Shown piece by piece: positions 1-7,836 of a stretch of 11,447 bases of DNA. Position 1 is the first letter of the stretch, and every line of letters begins with the position of its first letter. The notes under the pieces are model-generated. The model ran no database searches. It worked only from the letters and a program-made list of their open reading frames with translations, and was not told the origin of the DNA. This DNA is from Steroidobacteraceae bacterium. GTDB lineage: Bacteria; Pseudomonadota; Gammaproteobacteria; Steroidobacterales; Steroidobacteraceae. Location of the stretch: contig JAICKZ010000083.1 of NCBI GenBank assembly GCA_025927665.1, positions 1 through 11,447 on the forward strand. Reading direction: 5' to 3'. The position numbers and the translations under genes are program-made.

Positions 1-591
1 AATCCGGTCACGATTACGGGTTCCATTGGTGTCTTCGCCATTGTTCCTACCTTTGAACGCACCTTGGGTAAGTTAGGTGTTGCCAGTGATGGAATTGGTA
101 CGACCAGCCTTGCTGGTGCAATGCAATTGGATCGACCACTTACCGACAACGTGAAAAAGATATTGCAGTTATCAGTGGATCATGAGTACGCGCAGTTTGT
201 GAATCACGTTGCACAAAGTCGCAACAAACCATTTGAAGAGATAGATAACCTTGCACAAGGCCGTGTATGGGCTGCACCTGACGCGCATGATCATGGGTTG
301 GTTGATCAAATTGGCTTGCTCCAAGACGCTGTTAAAGCGGCGGCGCAACGCGCTAAGCTCGGTAAAGATTATCGCGAAGAATATATTGAAGAAGAATTAT
401 CATGGCGTCAGATATTGGCTCAAGAAGTAAGCATGATATCGACACGTATGATTAAGTCATTGGTACCCGATATGTCGCTGCTGCATATGGCACCCGAGCA
501 AGTGTCGTCGATACAAAAAGAAATGAATCGGCTCACTCGTTATGCCAGCAAACCACAGGCTTATTATTATTGTGGCTGTTCAATAGAATGA
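1..591 (+). CDS. sppA: Signal peptide peptidase SppA, 67K type (C-terminal part, 5' end outside window)
   Basis: The reading frame is open from base 1 and ends with TGA at 589-591, so the gene starts left of the window and 196 residues remain. The first visible residues read NPVTITGSIGVFAIVPTFER, which matches the stretch just after the catalytic SGGY serine of E. coli SppA; that serine must therefore lie just outside the window. Further on come DGIGTTSLAG and AQGRVW...DAHDHGLVDQIG, typical of the peptidase S49 C-terminal domain. The roughly 50 residues after the LVDQIG block and the C-terminal CGC pair resemble the double-domain 67K form rather than the short 36K form (from memory of the family). 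SppA is a membrane-anchored serine protease that degrades signal peptides left after secretion. hslR follows after 15 bases. Family assignment is firm; the N-terminal half cannot be judged. Confidence 0.93.
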   Translation, partial: NPVTITGSIGVFAIVPTFERTLGKLGVASDGIGTTSLAGAMQLDRPLTDNVKKILQLSVDHEYAQFVNHVAQSRNKPFEEIDNLAQGRVWAAPDAHDHGLVDQIGLLQDAVKAAAQRAKLGKDYREEYIEEELSWRQILAQEVSMISTRMIKSLVPDMSLLHMAPEQVSSIQKEMNRLTRYASKPQAYYYCGCSIE

Positions 592-606
592 CGTAACGCC
601 GATGCT

Positions 607-927
607 ATGAATCGAAGTCACGAACAGAACGAAGCAGGTGATCAATCACTACGATTGGATAAATGGTTGTGGCATGCACGTTTCTTTAAAAGCCGTGCGC
701 AAGCCACGGACGCGGTTGCAGGTGGTCTGGTGCATGTGAACGATGAACGCGTCAAACCGTCGCGTGACGTTAAAGTTGGTGATCGTTTGTATATCACCCG
801 TTCCGAAAGCAGAATGGAAGTAATGATATTGAGTATTCCACTTCGACGCGGCCCTGCTAGCGAAGCACAAAAATGTTACGAAGAATCTGCCGATAGTTTT
901 AAGCGCCGCGAACAACGTCGCGAGTAA
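607..927 (+). CDS. hslR: Heat shock protein 15 (S4-domain ribosome-recycling RNA-binding protein)
   Basis: This 106-residue protein has an S4 RNA-binding domain at about residues 16-65, beginning RLDKWLWHARFFKSR and continuing GGLVHVNDERVKPSRDVKVGD. A basic tail follows with PLRRGPASEAQKCYEES, characteristic of Hsp15. In E. coli Hsp15 binds 50S subunits that carry a stranded peptidyl-tRNA after translation aborts, allowing its removal. The protein is shorter than the E. coli one (about 133 residues). The missing part is the C-terminal basic extension, while the S4 core is complete. There is no strong Shine-Dalgarno before the ATG. The 15-base gap after sppA suggests read-through or coupling. 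An S4-domain protein of another subfamily is the only alternative. Confidence 0.9.
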   Translation: MNRSHEQNEAGDQSLRLDKWLWHARFFKSRAQATDAVAGGLVHVNDERVKPSRDVKVGDRLYITRSESRMEVMILSIPLRRGPASEAQKCYEESADSFKRREQRRE

Positions 928-1115
928 GCACGCTTCGCACCGCCTGCTCCGATGGGGCGGCCGAACAAACATGATCGAAAGGCATTGCGAGGATTGAAGG
1001 GATATTAACGAATATTCTAAATGTCCTGGAATGAAGCTCGATATCGTTATCCTTCCTATTTATTTAGCAATCGAATTAATTTTGCTAGAAGCAACTCAAA
1101 GAATTAAATCAGATT

Positions 1116-1129
1116 GGAGAAACATGATG
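1116..1129 (+). promoter_or_regulatory. Ribosome binding site deciding the SDR start
   Basis: GGAG at 1116-1119 is followed by two adjacent ATG codons at 1124 and 1127. The 7-base spacing favours 1127. The upstream ATG at 1031 has only GGA directly abutting it, too close to work well. The 31-32 residues it would add are hydrophobic (DIVILPIYLAIELILLEA) and precede the glycine-rich motif by an unusual distance. Confidence 0.6.
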
Positions 1130-2155
1130 TCTGAACGAAAAATTCGCGTACTTGTGACTGGGGCAAATGGATTTCTCGGTCGAAACATTTTACTCGCCTG
1201 CATGCCACATCTTGAAATTGAAGCGATAGCCGCTTGTCGCACCCCTGAAAAACTTATTCCTGAATTTAAAGGTGAAATAAGAAAAGGAGATCTTATGGAT
1301 GCAGGGTATAGAAAATCTGTTGTTCAAGATGTCGACGTGATTTGTCATACGGGTACATGGGCATCAATGTGGGGACACAAAAATTTTGAGACCACTCATT
1401 TTTATATTCCGACGGTCGATTTGATAGAAAGGTCGATTGAAAGTAACGTCGGCCGTTTTTTGATGACAAGTACGAATGTAATTACAAGCCCCTCACTAAA
1501 CAACATACCAGTGAATGACTTTTCACCAGGAAGACGTAACCAATTTTGGCCACATTTGAATCGACTCATCGATGTGGACGAATACATGCGTAAAAATAGT
1601 GATCGTGGAACAAAAATGGTGACAATGCGTTTGGGACACTTTGTGGGAAAAGGCAATACATTAGGCTTAGTGCCCGCGCTTGCGCCACGCTTACGGACTC
1701 ATTTGGTTCCTTGGCTTGCCCAAGGCCGCAGCCGAATGTCTCTCATCGCAGATACTGATTTGGGACAATCATTCGTTCTGGCGGCATTGGCAGATAAATT
1801 AAATAACTATGAATCATTTAATATTTGTGGTTCTGAGTTCCCTACAACTCGCGAAGTAGTAAGCTTTATATGTGAAGAAACCGGCTTGTCTAAGCCTCAT
1901 TTCAGCGTACCTTTTACTTTAGGATATGTGTTTGCATGGTTGATGGAGACGCTCCATCCCATTCTGCCTGGTTCATCACCTTTTCTAACAAGGTCTATAG
2001 TTCATCTTTCAGAGGATTGGCTTTGCTCAACAGATTACGCCACAAAAAAAATTGGTTATATTCCAAAAAAGGATTGGCGAGTGGCAGTTCGCGAAGCCTT
2101 GATTGAACTCAAAGCAAATGGTTATGCCTGGCCCAAATTGTCACGAGAAGCTTAG
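1127..2155 (+). CDS. Extended SDR-family NAD(P)-binding protein (epimerase/dehydratase-like), atypical active site
   Basis: A frame with an upstream ATG at 1031 gives 374 residues. I prefer ATG 1127 (342 residues), because GGAG at 1116-1119 sits 7 bases before it and the Rossmann fold then begins normally at residue 6; the ATG at 1124 is only 4 bases from the GGAG. TGANGFLG at residues 11-18 is the extended-SDR glycine motif, and GDLMD near 54-58 follows the usual pattern. The C-terminal part (DLGQSFVLAAL, then STDYATKKIGYIPKKDW) matches NAD-dependent epimerase/3-beta-HSD-like members. The usual YxxxK is not found. At the aligned place the sequence is PHLNRLIDVDE (142-152), with His143 and Leu147 in the Tyr and Lys positions. 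The substrate is unknown. The gene looks more AT-rich than its neighbours by eye, which could mean transfer but is weak evidence. It ends head-on against trhO. Confidence 0.82.
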   Translation: MSERKIRVLVTGANGFLGRNILLACMPHLEIEAIAACRTPEKLIPEFKGEIRKGDLMDAGYRKSVVQDVDVICHTGTWASMWGHKNFETTHFYIPTVDLIERSIESNVGRFLMTSTNVITSPSLNNIPVNDFSPGRRNQFWPHLNRLIDVDEYMRKNSDRGTKMVTMRLGHFVGKGNTLGLVPALAPRLRTHLVPWLAQGRSRMSLIADTDLGQSFVLAALADKLNNYESFNICGSEFPTTREVVSFICEETGLSKPHFSVPFTLGYVFAWLMETLHPILPGSSPFLTRSIVHLSEDWLCSTDYATKKIGYIPKKDWRVAVREALIELKANGYAWPKLSREA

Positions 2156-2187
2156 AGACAGTCGTCTGATAAAGTTGTAGTGAAAAT

Positions 2188-3123
2188 CTAGGGTGATTTT
2201 TTCTTCGATGGCATTTTCGCGCCCATATGCACTTGATTGCGTTGTTTGGCAAGTCGCATCTGTTTTTGCCTTTCCAATAAGCTGGCTTTTTTCTCATCGC
2301 TTTTTTGATTAAAGCAACGCGGACAACTGACACCTTCAACAAAATGGGGAGAGACTCTATCCGCATCGCGAATCGGATAGCGACACGAACGGCACAGCTC
2401 GTGATTACCTAGTTTAAGTCCATGCCCCACCGCGACACGCTCGTCGAATACAAAGCATTCACCTTCCCACAAGCTGTCTTTCTCTGGCACTACTTCTAAA
2501 TATTTCAAAATGCCACCTTGCAAGTGATACACCTCGTCAAATCCTTGCGTACGCATAAAGGCAGTAGACTTTTCGCAACGAATGCCGCCGGTGCAGAACA
2601 TTGCAACTTTGGGCTTTTTTCCCAATGATTGTTGCTTGCTAACCCAGTCCGGCAGTTCACGAAAACTTTTGATATTGGGATTGACTGCGCCTTTGAAAGT
2701 ACCAATCTCTACTTCATAGTCATTACGAGTATCAATCACCACGACATCAGGATCGCTGATTAATTTATTCCAATCCGCTGCCTTCACATAGGTGCCTGCC
2801 ATGGTGTTGGGATTGATGTCTTTAACGCCCATCGTCACAATTTCTCTTTTCAATCGTACCTTCAAACGATAGAAGGGCATGGCCTTTGCGTACGATTCTT
2901 TGTGTTCCAAATTCTTGAAACGTGGATCACTGTGTAAATGAGTAAGCACCGCGTCAATGCCCTCGCGTGTTCCGGCGATAGTTCCATTAATACCTTCGGT
3001 GGCCAGTAACAAAGTTCCCATGACGCCATGTTCCTGACAACATATAAGCAATGGTTCTTTCAATGCTTTGTAGTCAAGCAAATCGACAAACTGGTAAAGC
3101 GCGGCGACAACGAAGTGATTCAT
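2188..3123 (-). CDS. trhO: tRNA uridine-34 hydroxylase TrhO (YceA), rhodanese family
   Basis: The protein has 311 residues. An N-terminal acylphosphatase-like UPF0176 domain (about 1-100; ATEGINGTIAG at 41-51) is followed by a rhodanese domain (about 110-215). The active-site loop is CTGGIRCEKS, with Cys177 as the predicted catalytic residue and Cys183 next to it. A C-terminal segment carries two CxxC pairs (Cys244/247 and Cys267/270) that could bind a metal, then a lysine-rich tail. TrhO makes 5-hydroxyuridine at position 34 of several tRNAs independently of prephenate (known for the E. coli and Bacillus enzymes). The ATG at 3121-3123 has no obvious Shine-Dalgarno. The gene is divergent from the DUF3224 gene and convergent with the SDR gene. 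Confidence 0.93.
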   Translation of the reverse strand: MNHFVVAALYQFVDLLDYKALKEPLLICCQEHGVMGTLLLATEGINGTIAGTREGIDAVLTHLHSDPRFKNLEHKESYAKAMPFYRLKVRLKREIVTMGVKDINPNTMAGTYVKAADWNKLISDPDVVVIDTRNDYEVEIGTFKGAVNPNIKSFRELPDWVSKQQSLGKKPKVAMFCTGGIRCEKSTAFMRTQGFDEVYHLQGGILKYLEVVPEKDSLWEGECFVFDERVAVGHGLKLGNHELCRSCRYPIRDADRVSPHFVEGVSCPRCFNQKSDEKKASLLERQKQMRLAKQRNQVHMGAKMPSKKKSP

Positions 3124-3242
3124 GTCGGTATTTTACTGGATTGAAATTGTTACCGGAAAGGGATTGATGGTTTTGCAGGTAATCTTTTTAGCTGCGCGCT
3201 TTGATACATAAACCAAGCCATATCGCACTCGTCCAATCGTCC

Positions 3243-3257
3243 TGATTGATTCAATCA
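3243..3257. repeat. Perfect 7-1-7 inverted repeat in the trhO/DUF3224 divergent region
   Basis: TGATTGA, one base, TCAATCA. It sits about 120 bases before each of the two divergent start codons. An operator is plausible, but no regulator is known and no convincing -10/-35 pair was found around it. Confidence 0.45.
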
Positions 3258-3258
3258 T

Positions 3259-3381
3259 ATGCCGTTAATCCTACTTGATGTTTGGAGTTGGACCACGATA
3301 CAAAGCATCTGCCCGTTGATAATGTCCACCGCCTATGCGCTGGCCGGTCATGCAGCAATCAAAAAGGAGAATATGCAGTGA
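3259..3381 (+). CDS. Possible 40-residue upstream ORF overlapping the DUF3224 start
   Basis: ATG at 3259 opens a frame that runs to TGA at 3379-3381. This stop overlaps the GTG start of the next gene as GTGA. The peptide begins MPLILLDVWSWTT and ends AAIKKENMQ; it is fairly hydrophobic and resembles nothing I know. No Shine-Dalgarno precedes it. The AAGGAG inside its last codons serves the downstream gene. It could be a coupled leader peptide or a chance frame; chance is at least as likely. Confidence 0.2.
   Translation: MPLILLDVWSWTTIQSICPLIMSTAYALAGHAAIKKENMQ
3364..3380 (+). promoter_or_regulatory. Strong Shine-Dalgarno fixing a GTG start for the DUF3224 gene
   Basis: AAGGAG at 3364-3369 is followed by 8 bases and GTG at 3378-3380, in frame with the DUF3224 domain. 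An ATG at 3373 in between is out of frame and is followed almost at once by TGA. The longer in-frame extension from TTG at 3282 has no comparable ribosome binding site. Confidence 0.7.
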
Positions 3382-3827
3382 ACAATCACCAATTCGATCA
3401 TGCAATCGAGCGTTCTTGCGGAGAATCCCAAACTCGCGTGCGAGCCGAAGCAAAGATTAACGTGGAGCATTCTGAAGCCACGCCTTATGACCAAAGCACA
3501 AATACAACACTAATGGAAATCAACCTAAAAGAGACATTCACTGGGGATATCGAGGGCAACTCGACGGTTCGTGCTTTGCAGGTTCAGCGTGATGATCGAT
3601 CAGCCAGTATGATAAGCATGCAACGGTTCTGTGGAAAGCTGATTGGTCGCCGCGGCACATTCGTGCTGCAGGGTTCAGAAATCATCGAAAGCGGTAAGAT
3701 CAAAGCGACGTGGTTTGTTGTCCCTGGATCAGCGACTGACGATCTTTCCGGACTGCGCGGTGAGGGTGGCTTTGAAGGCGATTTTGGCAAGGGATCATTC
3801 GGAACACTGGATTATTGGTTCGAATAG
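3378..3827 (+). CDS. DUF3224 domain-containing protein
   Basis: With the GTG start the protein has 149 residues, close to the 130-150 usual for DUF3224. The core runs from about residue 22 (RAEAKINVEHSEATPYDQ) to the C-terminus (LDYWFE). It contains the family's landmark blocks: FTGDIEGNSTV at 54-64, GRRGTFVLQGS at 90-100, KATWFVVPGSATDDLSGLRGEGGF at 109-132. The family is predicted to form a small beta-barrel, and its biochemical role is not established. No signal peptide or membrane segment is visible, so it is probably cytoplasmic. The first roughly 20 residues are outside the domain and polar. The gene stands alone, divergent from trhO and convergent with mfd, so its context gives no functional clue. 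Confidence 0.85.
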   Translation: MNNHQFDHAIERSCGESQTRVRAEAKINVEHSEATPYDQSTNTTLMEINLKETFTGDIEGNSTVRALQVQRDDRSASMISMQRFCGKLIGRRGTFVLQGSEIIESGKIKATWFVVPGSATDDLSGLRGEGGFEGDFGKGSFGTLDYWFE

Positions 3828-3864
3828 TTAGTGATCGTTGTGGACAATTGCTGGCTTGTTTTTA

Positions 3865-3880
3865 TATGACGTCCGTCATA
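3865..3880. repeat. Perfect 7-2-7 inverted repeat between the DUF3224 gene and mfd ends
   Basis: TATGACG, TC, CGTCATA in the convergent gap. An overlapping alternative stem is CGTCC (3870-3874) with GGACG (3881-3885). Neither strand shows a T-tract after the stem (five T's at 3859-3863 precede it on the plus strand), so it is not a typical intrinsic terminator for either gene. Confidence 0.4.
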
Positions 3881-3917
3881 GGACGAAGGTCATTGGAACT
3901 TCGATTTGCAAATTGCA

Positions 3918-6900
3918 TTATCGCCTCTTGCTCCTGCTTGCTAGTATCGAGTGAGCAGCAATAGTGGAGGGGGATTTCTCAATCCCTTCCAGTAATTGCT
4001 CCGCTGCATTGAAACGCATTTCAATATCTTCAAGCGGCATGACAAAACGAACTTTTTGTGGACCATCGAATCGATGTGTTTTCATATGTCTTTGCACAAA
4101 CAGAATCAGATTGGTGGGGTCAATACTCGTGTTCTTATCAAACATCACATGGCCGCCATTGGTATGTAAGTCGAGTTTGCGTATACCGAGCTGATTTGCG
4201 CGTAACTTCAATTCTGCAATACAATACAAATTTTTTGCAGCAGCGGGCAACAAGCCAAAACGATCAATCATTTCGACTTGAAGTTCACGCAAGGCTTCAA
4301 TGGATTCTGCAGCAGCAATGCGTTTGTATAACACCAGACGCATGTGTACATCGGGCATGTAGTCATCAGGTAACAAGGCAGGCACGTGTAAATCTACTTC
4401 TGGACCACGATGTAATGGTTGATCAAGGTCAACAATCTTGCCTTGCTTCAATGCCATTACCGCGCGATCGAGCATTTCCATGTACATGGCAAAACCGATC
4501 TCCTGAATTTGTCCACTCTGCTCTTCGCCAAGCAATTCGCCCGCGCCACGAATTTCAAGATCATGCGTTGCCAATGTGAAGCCTGCGCCCAAGTCTTCAA
4601 GTGATTCGATTGCTTCTAAACGTTTGATGGCATCGGCAGTCATCATATTGCGCGGTGGTGTTAATAGATAGGCATAAGCTTGATGATGAGAACGTCCCAC
4701 ACGACCACGCATTTGATGCAGTTGTGCAAGACCAAATTTATCTGCACGATCAATGATAATGGTGTTGGCGCTCGGTACGTCGATGCCACTTTCAACAATA
4801 GTGGTGCAGACAAACAAATTGCAGCGTTGATGTGAAAAATCTAACATCACTTGTTCTAACTCACGCTCACGCATCTGACCGTGACCAATGGCAATATTCG
4901 CTTCGGGTACCAGTTCTGCGAGCATGCGCGCAGTTTTTTCAATGGTTTCCACACTGTTATGTACGTAATAAATTTGTCCACCACGGCGAATCTCGCGCAG
5001 ACATGCTTCGCGAATCGCTGCGCCATCGAATGGTGACACGAATGTCTTGATAGATAGCCGTGAAGTTGGCGGTGTGGTAATAAGCGATAAATCTCGCAAT
5101 CCACCCATTGCCATATTCAACGTACGCGGGATTGGTGTTGCAGTCAGTGTGAGTACATCGATATTGGCGCGCAATTGTTTTAGTTTTTCTTTGTCTTTAA
5201 CACCAAAGCGATGTTCTTCATCAATGATGATTAATCCGAGATTCTTGAACTGCAATTGACTTTGTAATAGTCGATGTGTGCCCACTACAATATCTACACT
5301 GCCTGCTTCCAACCCTTTAACCACTTCGTTGACTTGGGAAGTGGTACGAAATCGCGATAGTGATTCCACTTTGACCGGCCAATCGGCGAAGCGATCTGCA
5401 AAGGTTTGGTAATGTTGTTGCGCTAGCAATGTGGTAGGGACAAGTACTGCAACCTGTTTACCTGCTTGTACGGCGACAAAAGCGGCACGCAGTGCGACTT
5501 CGGTTTTGCCAAATCCAACGTCACCGCATACTACTCGGTCCATCGGTTTATCTGAAGCGAGATCGGCAATCACTGCGGCAATGGCTTGTGCTTGATCGGG
5601 TGTTTCTTCAAATTTGAAACTGGATTCAAACGCGCGCAATTCGGACTCACTGGTTTGCAATGTATTGCCGACGCGCGCCGCACGACGTGCATATAGATCA
5701 AGCAATTCAACTGCGGTATCGCGAATTTTTTGTGCGGCTTTCTTGCGTGCTTTTGCCCATGCGTCCGTACCGAGTTTATGCAAAGGCGCATTATCGGCAG
5801 CGCCGCCAGTGTATCGACTGACCAAGTCAAGTGCCTGTACAGGCACATATACCTTGTCGCCATCAGCGTATTCAAGCACCAAAAACTCTCCATGTAATCC
5901 ACCGACATCCATGGTTATTAAACCACGATATCGACCCACGCCATATTCATCGTGTACCACGGGTGCGCCGATAGTTAGATCTGAAAGATCGCGGATAATT
6001 TTTTCTGGATCGCGATCAACACGTCGACGCCGGCGTTCCTGTTTAGCACGCTCGCCAAACAATTGTTCTTCTGCAAGCAAAGTCAGTGAAGGATCTTTGA
6101 GCTGTAATCCACGTGCAATCGGTGAAACGGTAAGTGCGAGCGGCATTTGGCCAGTAGCAAATGTTTTCCAGTCCTCGACAATAGGTGTTTGTAATTGATG
6201 TTTGCGCAGGATGTCCAAGATCATTTCGCGACGCCCAGTGGATTCCGCTGCAATCAAAGTACGGCCTGCATAAGTTTGCAGATGATCAAGTAATGCTCGA
6301 GCAGGTTCAGTAGCACGCGCATCCAGTTTTACTGGCGGAGGCGTGGTGCTGTCAAAGTTTTGCCACGTTATATGTTGACGATGTGGATCAAGTTCGTTGA
6401 CGAATAATTCAATTTGTCCATGTTCACGTATAGTGGCGAGAAAGCTCTGCGGTGAAATGAATAATTCATCTGGCGTAAGAATGGGTCGCTCGACATCATG
6501 TGCGCGTTGAGCGTATCGGTCATTGATGTTGTTCCATGACGAATCCAGTAAAGCTTCTATGCCATTTTCGTAAGTGACGACGGTGTTACTTGGTAAGTAA
6601 TCAAACACATGAGCGGTGTGGTCAAAGAATAATGGCAAATAGTATTCAATACCTGCAGGCGCAACACCTTCATTCACATCCTTGTAAATGGGCATGCGCG
6701 TCAAGTCGCCTTCGAAGCGAGTGCGAAAACGACGCTTGAAATCCTTGATACCTTCCGCACTGAGTGGAAATTCGCGAGCTGGTAGTAATTTTATTTGTTT
6801 GACGCGTTCAATAGTGCGTTGCGTATCCACATCAAAGGTACGAATGGTTTCTACTTTGTCATCAAACAAATCAATACGAAAAGGTACGTTGCTGCCACTG

Positions 6901-7412
6901 GGAAACAAATCCAGCAGTGAACCGCGTATTGCAAATTCTCCCGGTGACATAACTTGCGATGCATTCGAATATCCGGCAGCGGCAAGTTGTAATCGGAACG
7001 CGTCTAGATCAAGGCGAGAGTTCACCTCAATATCGAAAGCATGAGCGTCGAGATAACTGTGTGGCGCCAAACGCTGCATCGCTGTTTCAATGTCGACGAG
7101 CACGACGCCACGTTTTAAATTGGCCAACCGCGATAGTGTACTTAACCGTTGCGAGACAATATCGGGATGGGGTGCAAATAAATCATAAGGCAGTGTTTCC
7201 CAACCGGGTATGATTAACGGTGGTAAGTTTGCAGGAAGAAAAAATCGCAGTTCGTCTTCCAGACGACTTAACTCACGCGCATTTGAAGCAATGACAAGCA
7301 ATGGTGAATCCAGCACTTGTACTGCATCCGCGAATTTTAGAGACATCGCTGAGCCATACAGCTGTCCCCAACGAACAAGGGGCTTTTCGGTTGTGGGCAG
7401 CAAAAACTTCAT
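3918..7412 (-). CDS. mfd: Transcription-repair coupling factor Mfd
   Basis: Complete at 1164 residues (E. coli about 1148). Mfd pushes stalled RNA polymerase off damaged DNA and recruits UvrA for nucleotide excision repair. The UvrB-like N-terminal module contains FAIRGSLLDLF (160-170). Arg163, Arg179 and Phe183 sit where E. coli has its UvrA-contacting Arg165, Arg181 and Phe185. The RNA polymerase interaction domain covers about 470-550 (GAPVVHDEYGVGRYRG). The superfamily 2 translocase follows: Walker A GDVGFGKT 630-637, DEEH 731-734, TATPIPRT 757-764, TIVESGIDVP 871-880, QMRGRVGR 900-907. The TRCF C-terminal domain spans about 1000-1140. AGGA at 7416-7419 lies just before the ATG. No motif is missing. 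The promoter should lie in the gene-free region to the right, but no convincing pair was found. Confidence 0.98.
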   Translation of the reverse strand: MKFLLPTTEKPLVRWGQLYGSAMSLKFADAVQVLDSPLLVIASNARELSRLEDELRFFLPANLPPLIIPGWETLPYDLFAPHPDIVSQRLSTLSRLANLKRGVVLVDIETAMQRLAPHSYLDAHAFDIEVNSRLDLDAFRLQLAAAGYSNASQVMSPGEFAIRGSLLDLFPSGSNVPFRIDLFDDKVETIRTFDVDTQRTIERVKQIKLLPAREFPLSAEGIKDFKRRFRTRFEGDLTRMPIYKDVNEGVAPAGIEYYLPLFFDHTAHVFDYLPSNTVVTYENGIEALLDSSWNNINDRYAQRAHDVERPILTPDELFISPQSFLATIREHGQIELFVNELDPHRQHITWQNFDSTTPPPVKLDARATEPARALLDHLQTYAGRTLIAAESTGRREMILDILRKHQLQTPIVEDWKTFATGQMPLALTVSPIARGLQLKDPSLTLLAEEQLFGERAKQERRRRRVDRDPEKIIRDLSDLTIGAPVVHDEYGVGRYRGLITMDVGGLHGEFLVLEYADGDKVYVPVQALDLVSRYTGGAADNAPLHKLGTDAWAKARKKAAQKIRDTAVELLDLYARRAARVGNTLQTSESELRAFESSFKFEETPDQAQAIAAVIADLASDKPMDRVVCGDVGFGKTEVALRAAFVAVQAGKQVAVLVPTTLLAQQHYQTFADRFADWPVKVESLSRFRTTSQVNEVVKGLEAGSVDIVVGTHRLLQSQLQFKNLGLIIIDEEHRFGVKDKEKLKQLRANIDVLTLTATPIPRTLNMAMGGLRDLSLITTPPTSRLSIKTFVSPFDGAAIREACLREIRRGGQIYYVHNSVETIEKTARMLAELVPEANIAIGHGQMRERELEQVMLDFSHQRCNLFVCTTIVESGIDVPSANTIIIDRADKFGLAQLHQMRGRVGRSHHQAYAYLLTPPRNMMTADAIKRLEAIESLEDLGAGFTLATHDLEIRGAGELLGEEQSGQIQEIGFAMYMEMLDRAVMALKQGKIVDLDQPLHRGPEVDLHVPALLPDDYMPDVHMRLVLYKRIAAAESIEALRELQVEMIDRFGLLPAAAKNLYCIAELKLRANQLGIRKLDLHTNGGHVMFDKNTSIDPTNLILFVQRHMKTHRFDGPQKVRFVMPLEDIEMRFNAAEQLLEGIEKSPSTIAAHSILASRSKRR

Positions 7413-7553
7413 ACGGTCCTAGTTATTAACTTCAAATCGCAAGCTTATCTATTGAAATATCAGTGCGGTATGCCAAAGCCAAACGCAAAAACATCTCAAG
7501 TTGTTAACTTGCGGCGGGGCGCGGAGAGTATCAGGATTTAACTGCCTAGCCCA

Positions 7554-7574
7554 TATGCGCAATCGTTGCGTATA
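7554..7574. repeat. 9-3-9 inverted repeat
   Basis: TATGCGCAA, TCG, TTGCGTATA. Eight Watson-Crick pairs and one G-T pair; first of the palindrome series to the right of mfd. Confidence 0.55.
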
Positions 7575-7590
7575 GTGCGGCTAATGAGAT

Positions 7591-7624
7591 GCTCTAATTT
7601 AGAGCTGATCATTTGCAATGATCA
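7591..7624. repeat. Two back-to-back perfect palindromes
   Basis: GCTCTAA-T-TTAGAGC at 7591-7605 is followed without a gap by TGATCATT-TGC-AATGATCA at 7606-7624. Both are perfect (7 and 8 base arms). The second contains two GATC sites. Confidence 0.65.
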
Positions 7625-7716
7625 CGCATTTACGGATCAACGATGATGCAGAATATTTGCGATTGATGATCGAATCATGAAGCTTAGTGCAATACTTCCA
7701 TGTTACTGCTCGATTG

Positions 7717-7757
7717 CGCAGGTCGTAGCATGCACATGAATGCATGCACGAACTGCG
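7717..7757. repeat. Long interrupted hairpin
   Basis: Stems nest as CGCAG (7717-7721)/CTGCG (7753-7757), CGT (7724-7726)/ACG (7748-7750) and GCATGCA (7728-7734)/TGCATGC (7741-7747) around a 6-base loop. There is one 2x2 internal loop and one bulged base, giving 15 pairs in 41 bases. Confidence 0.6.
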
Positions 7758-7836
7758 GAGTGAATTGAATATGCAGCATTGATCCTTACACGCATGTATA
7801 ACTTAATCACTGACGATTCATGATTGATCTTGTTTG

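Noticed and set aside
940..960. GC-rich hairpin after hslR (CCGCC/GGCGG)
   Set aside because: The stem is only five pairs and no T-run follows, so it cannot be called an intrinsic terminator.
2156..2167. Small AGAC/GTCT stem between the SDR and trhO ends
   Set aside because: Four base pairs with no T-tract; too small to distinguish from chance.
3271..3453. A 60-codon minus-strand frame upstream of trhO
   Set aside because: It overlaps the well-supported DUF3224 start and ribosome binding site on the other strand and has no recognisable domain.
4058..4579. Long plus-strand frames opposite mfd (also 5614-6198)
   Set aside because: They are antisense to a complete Mfd with all motifs and have no family resemblance; long opposite frames are common in such genes.
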